DNA from: Puccinia triticina
Taxonomy: Eukaryota > Basidiomycota > Pucciniomycetes > Pucciniales > Pucciniaceae
Direction: 5' to 3'
Length of the DNA: 64,000 nucleotides
Assembly: GCF_026914185.1 (NCBI RefSeq)
Contig: NC_070564.1
Location: 7,626,001-7,690,000, forward strand
The notes beneath the pieces are model-generated. The model did no database searches and was not told the DNA's origin. It saw only the letters and a list, made by a program, of their open reading frames with translations. Below are positions 1 to 12,480 of this stretch, in pieces (within the stretch, counting starts at the first letter, position 1; every line of letters begins with the position of its first letter). A program made the position numbers and the translations under genes.

Positions 1-646
1 CTCTTTCACCGCAGTTGCAAGGCATTCTGCCCACTTCCAAAAGAAAAACGAAGTAAGTTTATCTGCTCAGTTGGACCCATTTTATCAAATAAATGTTGAA
101 TTTGAATTTTGCATAGACATACAGCGACTCAACATATTGGCTACCAATTTATCCAGAATACAAATTCGATGCTGTCCAGCACTATTTTGAACAGTACAAT
201 CGGGAATTAAAGGCCAAGGAAAGGCTCAAGGGTAAAAAAAAGCATGTGGCTGAATAATGATGATCCCCACTCTTTTAACAAAACCTCGCTATATTTTTAG
301 TCAAATTGAAACCCTCCCGATTTATTGAGCCTGTTTGATCTTACATTTTTTCAAATTAAATCATAATTTTTTTTATCGGTTTCAAACAAATCAAGGAATT
401 TGAGTAATCCTGCCTCAATTGGTAAAGTAAATTCTTTGATTGATTGTGGTCTGCAATAATCTCTGGATAAAAATATTCCGTAAAATCAAATTGCAGCATA
501 TAATATCATCTGTGCTATATTTGGTGATAAAACTAATCAAAGATAGAAGCTATCGCAGAAATAATAAAAAGTGTTGGATGTTGCAAACATTCATCCTGAG
601 TAATAATGATGTCTTCAAAAGTTTGAGGTTTGAAACAGATATCTAT
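1..646. other. No gene recognised
   Basis: AT-rich sequence without a convincing open frame. A short plus-strand frame at 440-700 has no recognisable domain and partly overlaps the 3' end of the minus-strand gene that ends at 647. Possibly 3' flanking sequence of that gene. Confidence 0.5.
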
Positions 647-2351
647 CTACACTTCTGGAACTTTTTCAATTCTGAAGTTGCCATTTTTAATGTCAGCTAG
701 CCATTTCCGTTTTTCGGGAACTTGAACCTTTGTAAATCCTTTCATCAAAGACTCTTTGCTCAGCTTTGAGTTCTCCGACTGGACTAACTTTAGCTCCGGA
801 TCAGTCTTGGCTAGAGTTTTGGCTGGATTTGGAGTCTTGGGGAAAATCGAACTTTCATCGCCACGGGCAGCAGCTTCATTGCAGGTATTGAATAAGCAAG
901 CAATCAATTACATTTCGGAATTTTATGAGACTTACCCAAGAGTTCATTGAGAGCATGACAAAGGTTTGTTTTGAGCAAGTCGGATTCCTTCTTTTTCTTC
1001 TCCAGGATAGATCCACCAATATTTTCCAAGTTGCCTTGTATTTGTCTTCCATGACTGTAAGCTTCAAAAGTTTCTTTTGATGACCATTTCTTCTTAGCTA
1101 TACTCAGCCATGAAGCATCGTTTGAGTACTCCTTACAAAAGCTATTTTTTCCGGGAGATCTTGTTGCAGCAAGGAGGTAGTAAGTTACATTGTATACATT
1201 TGATACTGTGTAAAGCTGATTCATGGTTTGTTGATCAGTTATAAGCTACCAGGCATTGAAAATTTGTTAAAAAAACTGCCAACCTCCGAATTCAGCTTGA
1301 GAATATTTTTTAAAGCTTTTTTGTATGTCTCGCTGGTGCTTTCGCCCTGTAATTCGGATCCCTTGGCCGCAAAAATGTTGACTTTTTCGGTGTTGACCAG
1401 CTTTTTATACAGAGGGGTATATCGTTCAATTTCCTCCAGGGACAGACTTGTTTCTGCCTCTTCATCATCCTTGTCATCTTCCTCTTCAAAGTTGCATGGT
1501 ATTCCCGAAAAGTGTTGGAATATTCGCGCACTGAAGACCTCTTTCTCTTCATCCGGAAGCAACTGCCAGGCCTTGCCAATATTGACATTTTGATCTTCCC
1601 AACCTTCCGAAGTACCCTTGGATGGAACTTTGGATGAAAATTATTATAACATTTGAATCGATCTTTCAACTTTGTGGATTGCTTACCTCTATATTTTAAG
1701 CTCTCAAGGCTGAATGCAACGAATCTGTTCCAGCCACATTTTTTGCGGGGTGGCTTGTTCTCCCCGCTACAAGGAGGAATACAATGAGATTGTAGTTTTT
1801 AGAAAATGATTTTGATTTGAAGGTTTAACTTACAGGAACTTGGTGACTGTCTTCTCAGCAACATTTCCGACAAGGGCCAGCATGAGCTTGCTTTTCATGT
1901 AGTTCTGCTGGAGAAGTTCTAATTTGGCTTGAACATCTGGTGGGAGACGATTTGAGGTACCATACTTTTTCTTTTGCAAAGTAGATCGGAGTTCGCTTAA
2001 TGACCAGGAGTCCAAGTGGGATTCAAAGTTCTCCAAGTTGAAACCAACTCCTTCATTTTTGACATCTTCTTGTCTGGCGCGGCCAGTTTGAGTGTTGGTG
2101 GGATTCGGAGATGCTTCTTCACGTTGGTTGGAGTTTGAGCAGCCATTGCTTTTGTCCGAGGAGCTTGAATCTGTATTTGTCAAAGTTCTTGGACGTTTTC
2201 TGGATGCCTGTTTCCTCGATCCGCCATGTGCGCCAGAACCAGATTTTCCTTCCTTTCTGAGCCGTTTTTGGTGAGAACTGCCTGCAGCAGTGGATCCCTG
2301 AGAACGAGTTGAGGTTCTCTTTGAATTCTTAGAGGAGCAAGTGTTTGCCAT
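647..2351 (-). CDS. Five-exon gene, HMG-box-like nuclear protein (uncharacterised)
   Basis: My spliced model uses exons 2351-1834, 1766-1687, 1627-1250, 1205-936 and 873-647. All phases agree and give 490 residues ending in a stop at 647. Donors include GTAAGT (exons 1 and 4), GTAAGC (exon 2) and a weaker GTAGCT (exon 3); introns are 44-67 nt. The N-terminus (about residues 1-110) is Ser/Lys/Arg-rich and low in complexity, with likely nuclear-localisation clusters such as RKRPR. Residues about 184-235 contain GWNRF, then GKAWQLLPDEEKEVF, the spacing of aromatic residues and the PDEEK motif expected of an HMG box. An acidic run (EEEDDKDDEEAE) follows, and the C-terminal half is Lys-rich and helical. 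No other domain is recognised. The HMG relationship is inferred from the motif only. Sequences of this type can be multicopy and transposon-linked in rusts, so it may belong to a repeated family. Confidence 0.6.
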
Positions 2352-2607
2352 TTTTTGGAGTGGCTTAAGTTGCAGGAGTCGTTTTTGTCGGCAGGAGTCG
2401 TTTGGAGGCAGGAGTCGTTCTGAGCCAAGTTGAGAAGTTTGAAGCTGGATTGGGTTGAGTGGAGCAGATTGGAGCTTCCTGGGGTGTCTTTGAAGCTTTC
2501 TGGAAATTGAGGGCTATGTATACTGTGCAGGGGAGTCGGGTATGCCCCTTGAGCTCACTTGAGACCCCCCCCCCCTGAGATGCTCCAGGCCAGTACCAAG
2601 CGGTATG

Positions 2608-2731
2608 GAGCTGCTCTGAGCCAGTGCAGAGCCTTATGGAGCTGCTCTGAGCCAGTGCGGAGCCTTATGGAGCTGCTCTGAGCCAGTGCGGAGCCTTATG
2701 GAGCTGCTCTGAGCCAGTGCGGATGTAGGGG
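2608..2731. repeat. 31 bp tandem repeat, four copies
   Basis: Four near-identical units beginning GAGCTGCTCTGAGCC recur at a 31 bp period (starts 2608, 2639, 2670, 2701). The last unit is diverged at its end. A run of C (about 2563-2573) lies just upstream. The array sits between the HMG-like gene and the degenerate Helitron, in 500 bp without other features. Confidence 0.85.
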
Positions 2732-2847
2732 GAGCTGAGTTGAGACATTTCACTCAACTCAACCAAATCTTCCCACTTTTTTTACAGAAAAATACACTCA
2801 GACAGGTTGGAAAGCCCAGTATAGATGATCTACATCCCCCAGTGGGT

Positions 2848-5312
2848 TCAAATCAGTGGCCTTTTGTGGGCAGCTGAGCTGGGCTCACCTGGCTCCGCCT
2901 GGAATACGGCTTCTAACCGAGGATGTTGGCACGCACATCTTCGGTTTGTAGCCGATGGATTGGGTGAACAAAACTCATTTGGACCCAAGTTTTCCACAAT
3001 TAACCTGGTTCCATTACAAAGTCCCATTGTCCAATCAAGGTTCCTGAGCATTATTATTGGCACTCCACATTTCAGTTGAAGAATATGAGGTGGGGACCCT
3101 GAGATGTTCAACCCTTTGATATACTCTTGCAAATATAGGTTTTTGGGGATCATCTTGCACAGAATCAAAGCTTGTGTAAGCTCTTCCCTGAGATGGAATG
3201 GATTCTAGAATTCTAGAGTTGATTTGTTCTAAATAAATATTCTTTCAGTCTTATGAGATGATTCAAATTTTGCTCCTGAGAACCCCCATGAATGACATAG
3301 AAGTAGTTGGGTTGATTTTGCTGTTTTATTGAGTGATACCTTCACATCTCCAATGGATAAAAGAAAATTCTGAAATTGAGGATCACCTGATGCACACATA
3401 TTGACTGGAAGTTAGATGATATTTTGTTGAAAGTATCTCCAGCAGTAAGAGTTGACAATGTTTGCATCAAAAATCTGGGGACATGTTCCCTTCCGCACCA
3501 CTGGTAAAACCTGATGTAAATAACCTCCAAGTACAATTACCCTGCCACCAAAGGGTTGATCTGAATCCATCAAGTATTGGAGTAATCTGTCTCAGTGTTT
3601 ACCAATTCAAGGGCATGTCTATGTGTCATTGGGGCTTCATCCCAAATGATAAGCTTTGATTGCCTCAACACATCAGCCTTTTGAGAATGTTTTGTGATTG
3701 AATAAACTGAATTTTGCAGAAGCTTTTGAGGAATTCCAAAATTCAACTGAACAGTCCTGCCATATTCCTTTTTCATAGCTGCAATTCCTGTGGGTTCAGA
3801 GAGAATACAAATTAAGATGGTATGGTTGGGAAAATGAGAGCTCACCACTTCCTGCACCTGTGATAGCAACTATTTGGGTTAATCTGAAATTTTCCAGTAA
3901 GCAGTTGTATCAGAAGGTCTTTCCAGATCCCCCTGGACCATCATTAAAGAAGCAAGCAGGTTGTTCTGAATAACATGCATTGATGATCTGATCAAAGGCT
4001 GATCTCTGCTGATTATTCAAATGATTTGAATTGTCAATTTGAGATATCCACGTGTTGAAGACCATTTTGTAAAAGGATTGGATTGATCAATTCAATCATC
4101 TGATTTGTTATGAGTGCATCATCTTGAAATTCCTGATGGATCTCCAGTCTTCAGTCATGTAAGGAAGAATTCCATAAACACAGAGGGTATGAAGGTTGAA
4201 ATGTTGCTATAAGTATGCCAAATAAATTTTGCAAATAAGTTGGCATCATTGTTTCATTTGCTTCAGCCATTGTGGCTTCCAAATAATGATCATTTTCCAA
4301 CAGACCCTGGGCCAAAGAAGCTGAACAAAAACTGCTATAAATTTGTCTTCAAAATTTACAAAGATCCTCAAGAGAGGTTGCACCAGTGACATGATTGAGT
4401 ATTAGCCGTAAATGCCATCTTTCTGAATCAGAAGGATAAACTGCAGAAATTCTACCAATTCAAAAACCCCTCTGCCTTGGATTCCATTCTTTGCTTGTGG
4501 GGTGCCATGTATATTACTGGATGTCAAAACAAATTATAGAGAGATAAGTTGCAGATAGTTTGCAAGAGAAAATCCTCCAGCATGCTTCTGGAGCTGCTAC
4601 CCATCAAGAATGTCTGAATCTAGTCACCCCATCAATATCTTCTTCAACATCCAAGGCTGATTTATCAGAATATTTGTACAGGTATTTGACTGCACAAATT
4701 TCTACATTGATGTGACAGTGAAATTTGGCAGATAAGTATGAATTGGAGGGCATGACCCAGCAGTTGTCAATGATAAAGTGGTTATTTCCTCTTGAGATTT
4801 TTGGTTCATTGTAAATTCTCCTGTAAAACTGGTAAGAATTTTCATTCATTAGAATTTCAGAGGTGTTGATTTTGGGATTGTTGTTGTGGGTGTTGTTGAA
4901 ATTGCATTTGATTTGGTTTTCTTGCATAATGTTTGGGAAAATGAAAATCCGGATTAGAAAACCCTCTTGAAAATTGTTGTGATGGAATGGGAAAATGAAA
5001 ATCAGGGTTATAAACCCTTCTTGAAGTGTGTTGTGATGGTATTTATTCTCTAAAGTGGCTGGTCTGATGATTACCAAAGTGGCTGGTCTGTTGATTATCA
5101 AAGTGGCGGGTCTGTTGATTACCAAAGTCGTTGTCAAAAATTGATCCTGTCCTGGTAGTTTTGTGTACATGAAGATTATCTAGATCATTATAAATATGGG
5201 AAATATTGTTAAACCACCTCTTTTTTGGTATTGTGAAAAGAAAATGAAGGGTAAGAAGATGCTGCAAAATGATGTTGCGTTTCTCTAAATCTAGCTTGCT
5301 GTTCCGCAGCAT
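2848..5312 (-). pseudogene. Degenerate Helitron Rep/helicase (PIF1-like)
   Basis: Read from 5312 down to 2848, broken frames give a Helitron protein in the normal order. At about 4604-4780 are HFIIDNCWVMPSNSYL and HINVEICAVKYLYKY, typical of the region after the Rep domain. At about 4330-4450 is RWHLRLILNHVTGAT, diagnostic of Helitron helicases. At about 3913-3939 is a Walker A motif, GPGGSGKTF. At about 3640-3670 is the Walker B-like IIWDEAPMTHRHALE. At about 3000-3070 is LRNLDWTMGLCNGTRLIV, a late PIF1 motif. Multiple stops and frameshifts separate these blocks, so no intact protein can be made. The Rep HUH active site was not identified. Short 24 bp repeats at 5050-5130 (AAAGTGGCTGGTCTG) disturb the N-terminal part. 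Helitron ends (5' TC, 3' hairpin plus CTRR) were not located. Confidence 0.85.
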
Positions 5313-5708
5313 AAGCTCTTCTCAATTGTTCATTGGATTGTTGCATTTTTGCAATGAAAAAAGCAAAGGATTATAATCAGAACGGGGAAGTTAATTGAGG
5401 TGTGATGAGGAGAATAGTAGTGGGTGGTGTCTGATGAGTGGATTGGTTGGGGGGAACTAACAGCACATTGTGTTGATTTTGTTGTTTATATAATGTGTTA
5501 AATTGAAGGTTCAGATGGGTACAATCAGCCATTTTCAAGGTTATAGATGTGTGACCAAGTCTGATGAAGCTGATTGCTTCAACAGACTTGGTTGTTGGTG
5601 TGAAGCCAAGTCTGATGAAGCAGAATTGTTGTGGAAGTGGTTATCAATGACATTGAAGACAATTAACCAGGTGTGGATATCTGTCCAAGCAATCTGCACA
5701 TCCCCAAG

Positions 5709-5822
5709 GGAACACTGAACAGAGTCAAAGCAAGTCCGTTGAACGGAGTCAAAGCAAGTCCGTTGAACGGAGTCAAAGCAAGTCCGTTGAACGGAGTCAA
5801 AGCAAGTCCGTTGAACGGAGTC
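5709..5822. repeat. 24 bp tandem repeat, about five copies
   Basis: The unit GTCCGTTGAACGGAGTCAAA plus GCAA is repeated almost perfectly. Each unit contains the short palindrome TCCGTTGAACGGA, so the array can form hairpins. Because 24 is a multiple of three, both strands show artificial repetitive open frames here, which are not taken as genes. Confidence 0.85.
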
Positions 5823-6038
5823 CAGGGATGGAGTATAAATTTATGGGGTCCTTCCAGCAGACTTGGAGTTGTCCACTCAGTCTTGATGGCCGCATTCCTC
5901 CAGAGAGCGCAAGTATGCCTTGCTGAGGAGGTGTGAAGCGGCTCCAACTTCCTTCGCCCAATGGCTGGTATACACCCAACAATCTGCTTGAATGGACTGG
6001 GTTATAGATGTCTCACCCTGTCTGTTCAAGCAAAAAGA

Positions 6039-6145
6039 AAATTGATGCCGGCGTTACATGCATACCAACGCCCGTGTTACTTGCATAGACAGATTTTGTA
6101 CAGGATATCAACGCCGGCGTTACTTGCATAGACAGATTTTGTATG
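6039..6145. repeat. Short direct repeats with CGCCGGCG core
   Basis: A segment containing AACGCCGGCGTTACTTGCAT and ATAGACAGATTTTGTA is present in two good copies and one partial copy. AACGCCGGCGTT is itself a perfect palindrome. The rest of 5313-7308 shows no gene I can support, apart from the two hairpin modules at 6391 and 6658. Confidence 0.6.
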
Positions 6146-6390
6146 GGTTTGTTTGGCCCCCAGACCCTTTTCCTTTAGTTATATGTAGATTATTTTCTCA
6201 ATCAGATGTTTAAAAACTTTGAGTTAAGAAATAGAGAATCTGAAAAATGTGTAAAATATAAGAAAAAGCATGCAATGCATAAAAAGTTGGTCTTGTGAAT
6301 GATGGTTGAGAGTTACATGAGACAAAGCGGATGTAACAAAATTAGGGCTGAAATATCCGGTTCTCTCACGCGAGAATTCCTGATAAGTCA

Positions 6391-6440
6391 TAAGTCCCTC
6401 CGTCAAAGCCTCAGGCAAGAGAGGGACTTAGTTAAGTTCG
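6391..6440 (+). repeat. Hairpin module with TTAGTTAAG tail, copy a
   Basis: TAAGTCCCTC and GAGGGACTTA form inverted arms about 20 nt apart, followed by GTTAAGTTCG. The same arrangement recurs at 6658, 13336 (minus), 14426, 22403, 31617 and 42563/59424 (minus, split). Function unknown; see findings. Confidence 0.6.
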
Positions 6441-6657
6441 GGCTAAACAATGAATCATGGAACGTAAGAACGAAAAAAGGAGCCGAATGCCTAAAAAACT
6501 GCTAACCCGAGATGGGAAAGAGGGCTCTGAGATCTGAAAGGGGGAAAGAGGTGATGGGGTACGCTTTGCGATAACCATCTCCCTGGGCGTCGACGTCATA
6601 TATGGCGCGCCTGTGTACCGCGCATGACATCGACCCGTGCCCAGCCCCGATTTTCAC

Positions 6658-6746
6658 GAGCCTTCCCACTCTCTGCTTGCATGGACAGGGGGGAACTCGC
6701 CGGTTCCCGCTCGATCCCCTTCAAGGAAAGGCTTAGTTAAGCTCAC
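6658..6746 (+). repeat. Hairpin module with TTAGTTAAG tail, copy b
   Basis: An AGCCTTCCC-type left arm and an AAGGCTTAGTTAAGCTC right arm and tail, with a longer loop (about 60 nt) than copy a. More diverged than the other copies. Confidence 0.45.
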
Positions 6747-7308
6747 AGCCAAGGGTGGCATTGATCCATACTCGCTAGCAGCTACATTAGAGGCCAAATA
6801 CACCTCACGGGCCATTGAAGTCAACTGCAACTTGTATACCAGCAGGTCCATTGGAGATTCTCTACAGCAAAACTTCAGGCAGGAACTAAGTTGATTTCGG
6901 CCCTCATGTGACTTGGGCCAGGTGTATTATAAAACTTAATTTGAAAGGCCTTGGTACATGGAAACTGCATGATTAAAGCCCCAACTCGCCAGAGTGCGCT
7001 GGAATTGGAGGCGATGTACAAAAAATGGTAAAAAAATGTACACTAGCGACGTCAACAAAACAGCATCCCTAACAAGTTATATATTACTCAATCAAGACCG
7101 CCGGGTATGGGCCATTGAATGAAAGAATTAACTACACTATCTATATTGGGATTGAATGGAGACATTGGCAGGGCGCTTACTTTCGCCAGGAGAGCTCGAT
7201 CATTGGTCTTGTTGTAAGGGATCTGAATGGATTATCGGGGGTTTTGAATTTGTGATCTTCACGTGCATGCGGTTTGATAACGTGAATTGTGCTGGATTAC
7301 AGAGTTTA

Positions 7309-8375
7309 CTATGTCTCGGCTGCAGTCTTTGTCGGATCTGTTGGTAGAGGGAGCGACTTTGAGAACAATGAGAAGGACGTAGGAATAAGGTTCTTGCCAT
7401 CTGAAGAACCATTTTTGCTCTTGGAGATGTTGGATCGGCTCAATACTTCAAATGTCTGACCAGATGTGTTCGTTGAGCTTGTGCTGGTTGATCGGAGCGA
7501 GATAGGTGGAGGGATGCAACACTGCGTTATACTGTTACTGCGCTGGACAGCGGGTCGACCTAACCCAGCTTCGGTGGAACCATCTGGCTTGTCTTGTGGA
7601 GTCTCAAGAAGTTCGGAATGAGTTGAAGAACCCGAAGTTGAAGAGCATAGCGAGGATATTGGTGAAACAGCCGAGTTAAGCGGGCTTGACGGAGTAAATG
7701 TTTTCTTCCCAAATCCCACGCGCCAAGGTTCATTTTTCCCGGACACGATTACTCTGTGGTGTCGAGAATCAGCTATAGAAAGTAAGACTAAGTTTTGCTT
7801 GATTGAAAACTCCGACAGTACGTTTGCTTACAAGGGACTGATCAACCTGGAGCACTTGTCAGACTTTTTTCGACAGAGGTTTACTGCATCCACATAGCTA
7901 GAATTTGGCGGCACCTGCTCAAGTTGTATTAACCCGGAAGGTGGGCTCAACTTGAGGTCTCGTTTCGAGGAAGCTCTCAAACTGAGTTTCCGGACGAAGC
8001 TCCCGAGTCCACGGGTGATCGGACGAGGGGCGATGGGTGGTGGTTTTTGGGAAGGCTACGGATTTGAGCTGTCAGTACATGTGCTAGTCGAATATCATCT
8101 ACGGCCCATGATGGAGTTGAATTAGTCAGACTTACAGCTGCGGCACCCACCGATGCAGTAAGTTTACTACTGGCTTGCTGAACGCGCGGATCCACCTCAA
8201 AGGAGGAGATGGAGTAGTCCATGCATTCAATAAACCTGCTTTCGTGTAGCCCTTCTTGGCGATGGGGGGTATCTACTGTAATCATGAGGCGGATCACTTT
8301 CGAATCGAGTCGCGGTTCTTCCTGGTCCGGCTGCTCTAGCAAGCTTCCAGATTGCAACTCCGCGCCGAACGACAT
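7309..8375 (-). CDS. Uncharacterised spliced gene (Ser-rich C-terminus)
   Basis: Model: exons 8375-8136, 8055-7832 and 7753-7309. Phases agree, giving 302 residues from the ATG at 8375 to a TAG at 7309. Donors are GTAAGT and GTAAGC; acceptors end in CCGTAG and CCACAG. No domain is recognised. Visible features are a folded-looking N-terminus (KVIRLMITVD, FIECMDYSISSFEVDP), a basic segment in exon 2 (RGLGSFVRKLSLRASSKRDL), the motif EPWRVGFGKK, and a Ser/Thr/Pro-rich tail. The protein may start upstream. A frame at about 8870-8674 containing ELYALETCVKFAESYGTYGP ends at a GTGAGT donor (8673) whose phase joins an acceptor at 8435, reading in frame into this exon. If so, the ATG at 8375 is internal and the first exon lies above 8870. 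Function unknown. Confidence 0.5.
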
Positions 8376-8876
8376 TGATGCACAGCAACCACTGGGAGAA
8401 AGTGAAGGCGAATTCGAAAATGGCAACGCGGAAGCTGGAAGGGATGATCAATTGGGCGGGAAAAATAGATTCGACGAAAAATGTAAATGGCTTTAAAGAG
8501 GACTTAAGTATGTGTAACTATCGGGGGATTGAGTGTTTGGCGCTCTCGGAGACTGGTTGTAGCAAACTTCGAGGGCTTTTGAGCGAGGGACTGCGCTGGG
8601 TGGCTGAAAATATTGACGAGGACTGGGGGGGAAAACTGATGACAAGAAAATTAAGGGATGATGAAGAACTCACGGTCCAGGGCAAAGGCCCGAGCCACTG
8701 GATCCTGGATTGGGTCTTCAACTAAGGGCCCATATGTACCATAGCTTTCCGCGAACTTAACGCAAGTCTCGAGGGCGTATAGTTCGGGGTGGGTGCTGGG
8801 AACTGGCTGGTTCGGGGTCCCAGGCTGGAGTGGCCGGGCCGCGGTCGCATGGCGCCGACCGTAGGAGGGACTTGCG

Positions 8877-9529
8877 CCCAATCACGGATCTGGCGTGGAT
8901 CCTGACGTGGTAATCTGTGGCAATCCACCATTTTTGGGGGTGCAAATCTTTGCACCCATGTCATCTATGCTTAATCACTTTTTACTCAAATCATCTGCCC
9001 TTCGGTTATTTTGAAACCATTGATCTGGCCTTCAATCATTATCCTGCATAATTTTTATTATCATTCCTCACATCATAAATTACAGGCAGTCAAAAAACCC
9101 TGAACTTCATGACCCGCAAGGGGCTGTGGGAAAGCTGTACTCAAGTCCTGTCAAGCCCCTCTGATTTTCAGGGCAAACTTACCCCGGCCTTGGCCAACAC
9201 TTTCTTGTTTTGATCCCCAGTTGAAGGGGTCAGTTCTTTGAGGTTAGGAGAGATAGATTGATGGTTGGATGCAAAAAATTTAGGGCTCTAGTGAGCCCCT
9301 GAAAAAAAAGAAAAAAAAGAAAAAAAAACCATCATCAAGTCATTTCTTATAAGGTGTACAGTACCTTGACAGAAATATTGGAACCCCCAAAAGCTCATTC
9401 CAGAAGCCCAACCAACAGACTTGAAGTCATGAGGATTGGACAATGGGTGGGTGAAATGACTGTAGAAGAGTGAATATAACAAAATAAAAAGTATATGGAA
9501 AACCCAAAAATTTATAAATTTTCTTTCAT
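8877..9529. other. No gene recognised
   Basis: Intergenic sequence upstream (in minus sense) of the 7.3-8.7 kb gene. An A-rich tract lies near 9300-9330. Nothing else is supportable. Confidence 0.4.
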
Positions 9530-9734
9530 TAGGGGGGTTCACAATAGGATAAAAATGAAACCTTAGAGTCAATTTTAAGGCCTTTATCAACAACTTTTTG
9601 AAAATATGGCAGGATTTACAGGATTAGGTGTCCCCTGGCAATCAGAGGGTGTTCTTCATTTTTTAAAAAATTGTCTGTAAAGGCCTTAAAATTGGCTCTA
9701 AAGTTTTATTTTTATCCCATTGTGAACCCCCCTA
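9530..9734. mobile_element. MITE with about 64 bp TIRs and TA target site
   Basis: The left end TAGGGGGGTTCACAATAGG and its inverted partner CATTGTGAACCCCCCTA bound a 205 bp element (TA included). The inverted similarity extends about 64 bp inward (to AAGGCCTTTA) with only a few mismatches. TA flanks both ends, consistent with TA target duplication as in Tc1/mariner-related MITEs. It has no coding capacity, although translating both arms gives the same peptide on opposite strands. Confidence 0.8.
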
Positions 9735-11538
9735 ATAGCTTTTCACCAGAAACCTTTTATTGTCCCACCAGAAATGTTGCACATGCTGTGGTGCTCCATC
9801 CCAAGCCACAAGTAGTATTTTTAGTATCTTCTCTTTACATATCTTCATCATTACATTGCACATTACCCCATAACCCTTCACAAATACTTCATTATTATTG
9901 CATATTCAGATTCTACGCCTTATTTCACCTACTAGAGGCCAAGGCGGCTGCACCGCTGCAATCTCCAGGGAGCCACCCCCAAAAAAGCTCCATGGTGTGG
10001 AGATAAAAGTTTTTGGCATTTTAAGTGGAAAAATAAAGAGATAGTGTCATTTGAACAACACTGAAACCATTAAGTAATCACGCCCCATGTCCAGCTGCAC
10101 CCCGTAACACACATGGCGGAATGAGCACCCCAAGGCACCCCCAGACAAGCCCTCCAGCTGAGCCCTTTTTCACCCCTTCCCTCAAGCAGTCCCAGCAATC
10201 AGATATTGCTGTCACAGCCACAAACATACCTGGCACCAACCACACAAATAAACCCGCTCCAAAACTGTTGGAGTACATACATGCAGATCCCCTGGCAATC
10301 TAGCCAAGTTTCCCGTGCAGACCCAACCCACCATCCACTGCCTTGCCATTGGCTTTTCCATCAGCACACCCTTCCCCAACACGCTTGATCTACCAAGCTT
10401 ACAACCCAATAAGCGCAAAGCCCCTCAACTTTGTTTGGTTCACTGGAACCCCCCCCCCCCTCCCTCCCTCCAACATGAATGACTCCACAAAACATAATCT
10501 GGGTCCCTGGCGTACATGATTTGTCAATTTTTTCAAGCAAATGCACCCCCTCACAATGACCTCAATGATTGATGAAGCCAATTAATCCTACAAAAAAATC
10601 AGCTCTTCAACAAAATACTTCCAAACAACCCTCCTCCCCCCCCCCCCCCCCCCAACTATACAATTAACAACCACTCATGAGCACAGAAAATGTTGATGTC
10701 TCTTTCACACGGTCACGGCAAAACCAAGTTTGATTCAGCATGACCCAGGGGCTAAGAGATTGACTGGGAAGGGGAGAATAACTATGGAGGATGCCTGATT
10801 GTCTTGAATAACCTTTCTGGTTGTGAACTCGTGAGCTACATGCCTGATGTTAGATAAAACTATTTATGGATGGGGTAGGATTAGATTAACAGTGTAATAA
10901 ACCTGGTTGATAATGAGGGTGGCAACAGAAGTAAGCAGGCATACAAATCAGGGTTTTTTCCGTTGGTGAGAAGGGAAATTTTTGATTCAGAGCGCCTGTC
11001 AATTTCTGGGATATCAGGACCTCTCTGAGACATTACCCAGACAATTGGATTTTTTGGCTCCTTGCACCAATACAAGATGTGTTGTGCCCAGAAATACTTG
11101 CATTGGCTCCTGTACCATCCAATCACAGGCTTTACATACAACATCTGATGGAAGAATACATACATAATTGTTCAAGCAAAATGTTTTGGTTCAAGGCCCA
11201 ATTTCACCCAGGCAATTGAGAGTCATGTTGTGTGCTTTTTTGTATTGATTTGGGTTGACATCATGGACACAGCCAAGTGATAATTCTATAAGATTAGTAA
11301 TCCCACACAGTCCAAATGGTCCTACAGTGCAATCCACCCATCATTTTTAACCATTCTGACTCTCCAGGTAACCTCCTCAGTAGAGCTACAAAAAACACAA
11401 CCAAACTATGAATACATACAGCGGCACAGAAGTCAATGCAGGTGTAGGTGCATTTATACCATGTCCATGTAGCTAGATTAAGATAAGGTAAGTAAAAAAT
11501 GTGCCTTGCGGCAGGGCCCGACCAGTGCTCCTTGCCCC

Positions 11539-11571
<33 letters not shown>

Positions 11572-11689
11572 TTCAAGAAATAAAATTGGGTTGGAGCTGG
11601 CCCCAATTCATTCCAAGCAGAATGTGTGCCACGCCGGGCCGGGATGGTAGTAATTGATTGATCAGAGAAAGAGGGTGGGTGCCGAGAGG
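9735..11689. other. Intergenic sequence with poly(C) tracts
   Basis: Homopolymer C runs occur at about 10441-10450, 10632-10652 and 11538-11570. The last is about 33-35 C in a row and is likely to be length-uncertain in any assembly. A minus-strand frame at 10881-11165 reads as a plausible peptide (PVIGWYRSQCKYFW) but lacks supporting domains or splice context. No gene is called. Confidence 0.5.
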
Positions 11690-12480
11690 AGCACTTTCTT
11701 GAACGCGGCAATCTCCTCACCGCTAATCAAAAAAAGACAAAGTAATGATATAAGTGTCCCCACCCACGACAGAAGGGGGGAGAAAGAGGGGGAGGAGGGG
11801 AGGTAGAGGTCGAGGAGGGAGGCTGAGAGGCTGGCAACGTCTTCGAACTGACTCTTGGCGCGGGCGGCGGCAAGGGAGGACTTGATCTGAAGCTCCTGCT
11901 GCAGCACGACGTTAAGCTTGACGAGGGAGGCATGAGTGTCGCCACCGGGCTGATTAGGGTCGACAGAGGAAGCGGGGCCGAGGGTTTTGATGTAGAAGGT
12001 TGGCGAACAGAGGGCAGTACCGGTATCGAGGAGGGGGAGGGTTGGGTGAGGACTGCGTGTCGAGCAGACCTAAGGAACGGAGCAGGCCCATTTGATCGCG
12101 CAGGAACAGGCCGGCGGGGGCGGCGATGCACCAGACAGGCCTCTGCGGCCCCTCCTGTCACCGCCGCCATCAGCGCCACAAGCTTCCTTGTCTGGGCGTC
12201 GAAGAGGGATAGGTTGGTGAGTAGCTTGCGTTGGATGATGAGTAGTTGGAGCCGAAGGCCGGGCGCCGAGGAGGTCTGATTGAGTGGCGAGCTGGGCTGC
12301 TTGGCCCACAAAAACCGGGGACACGGGTCAGTGTCGTGGAGACTTCAAGGACAAAACCAAGAAGGAGAGAGAGCAACTGATTATGACCTGGCGCCGGCCA
12401 AAGCCTCCTGTAACTCTGGCATCGCACGCTCCATCTCCTCCTGGAGCCTTCTAAGACTGGTGTGGAGCTAAATTGAGGGA
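11690..12480 (-). pseudogene. Possible decayed or spliced coding region, helical protein
   Basis: Minus-strand sequence has a coding look in alternating frames. LQEEMERAMPELQEALAGA (about 12465-12400) follows an acceptor-like TCAATTTAG. LRLQLLIIQRKLLTNLSLF and DAQTRKLVALMAAVTGG (about 12260-12150) follow an acceptor-like CCAAGCAG. SLVKLNVVLQQELQIKSSLA (about 11945-11880) comes last. The segments are amphipathic and coiled-coil-like. The frame changes between them are not all explained by good splice sites, so this is either a gene with introns I could not resolve or a decayed copy. No family is recognised. Confidence 0.3.

Noticed and set aside
2540..2850. 3' end of the Helitron (hairpin plus CTRR on the minus strand)
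   Set aside because: No convincing hairpin plus CTRR was found. The region is occupied by a poly(C) run and the 31 bp array.
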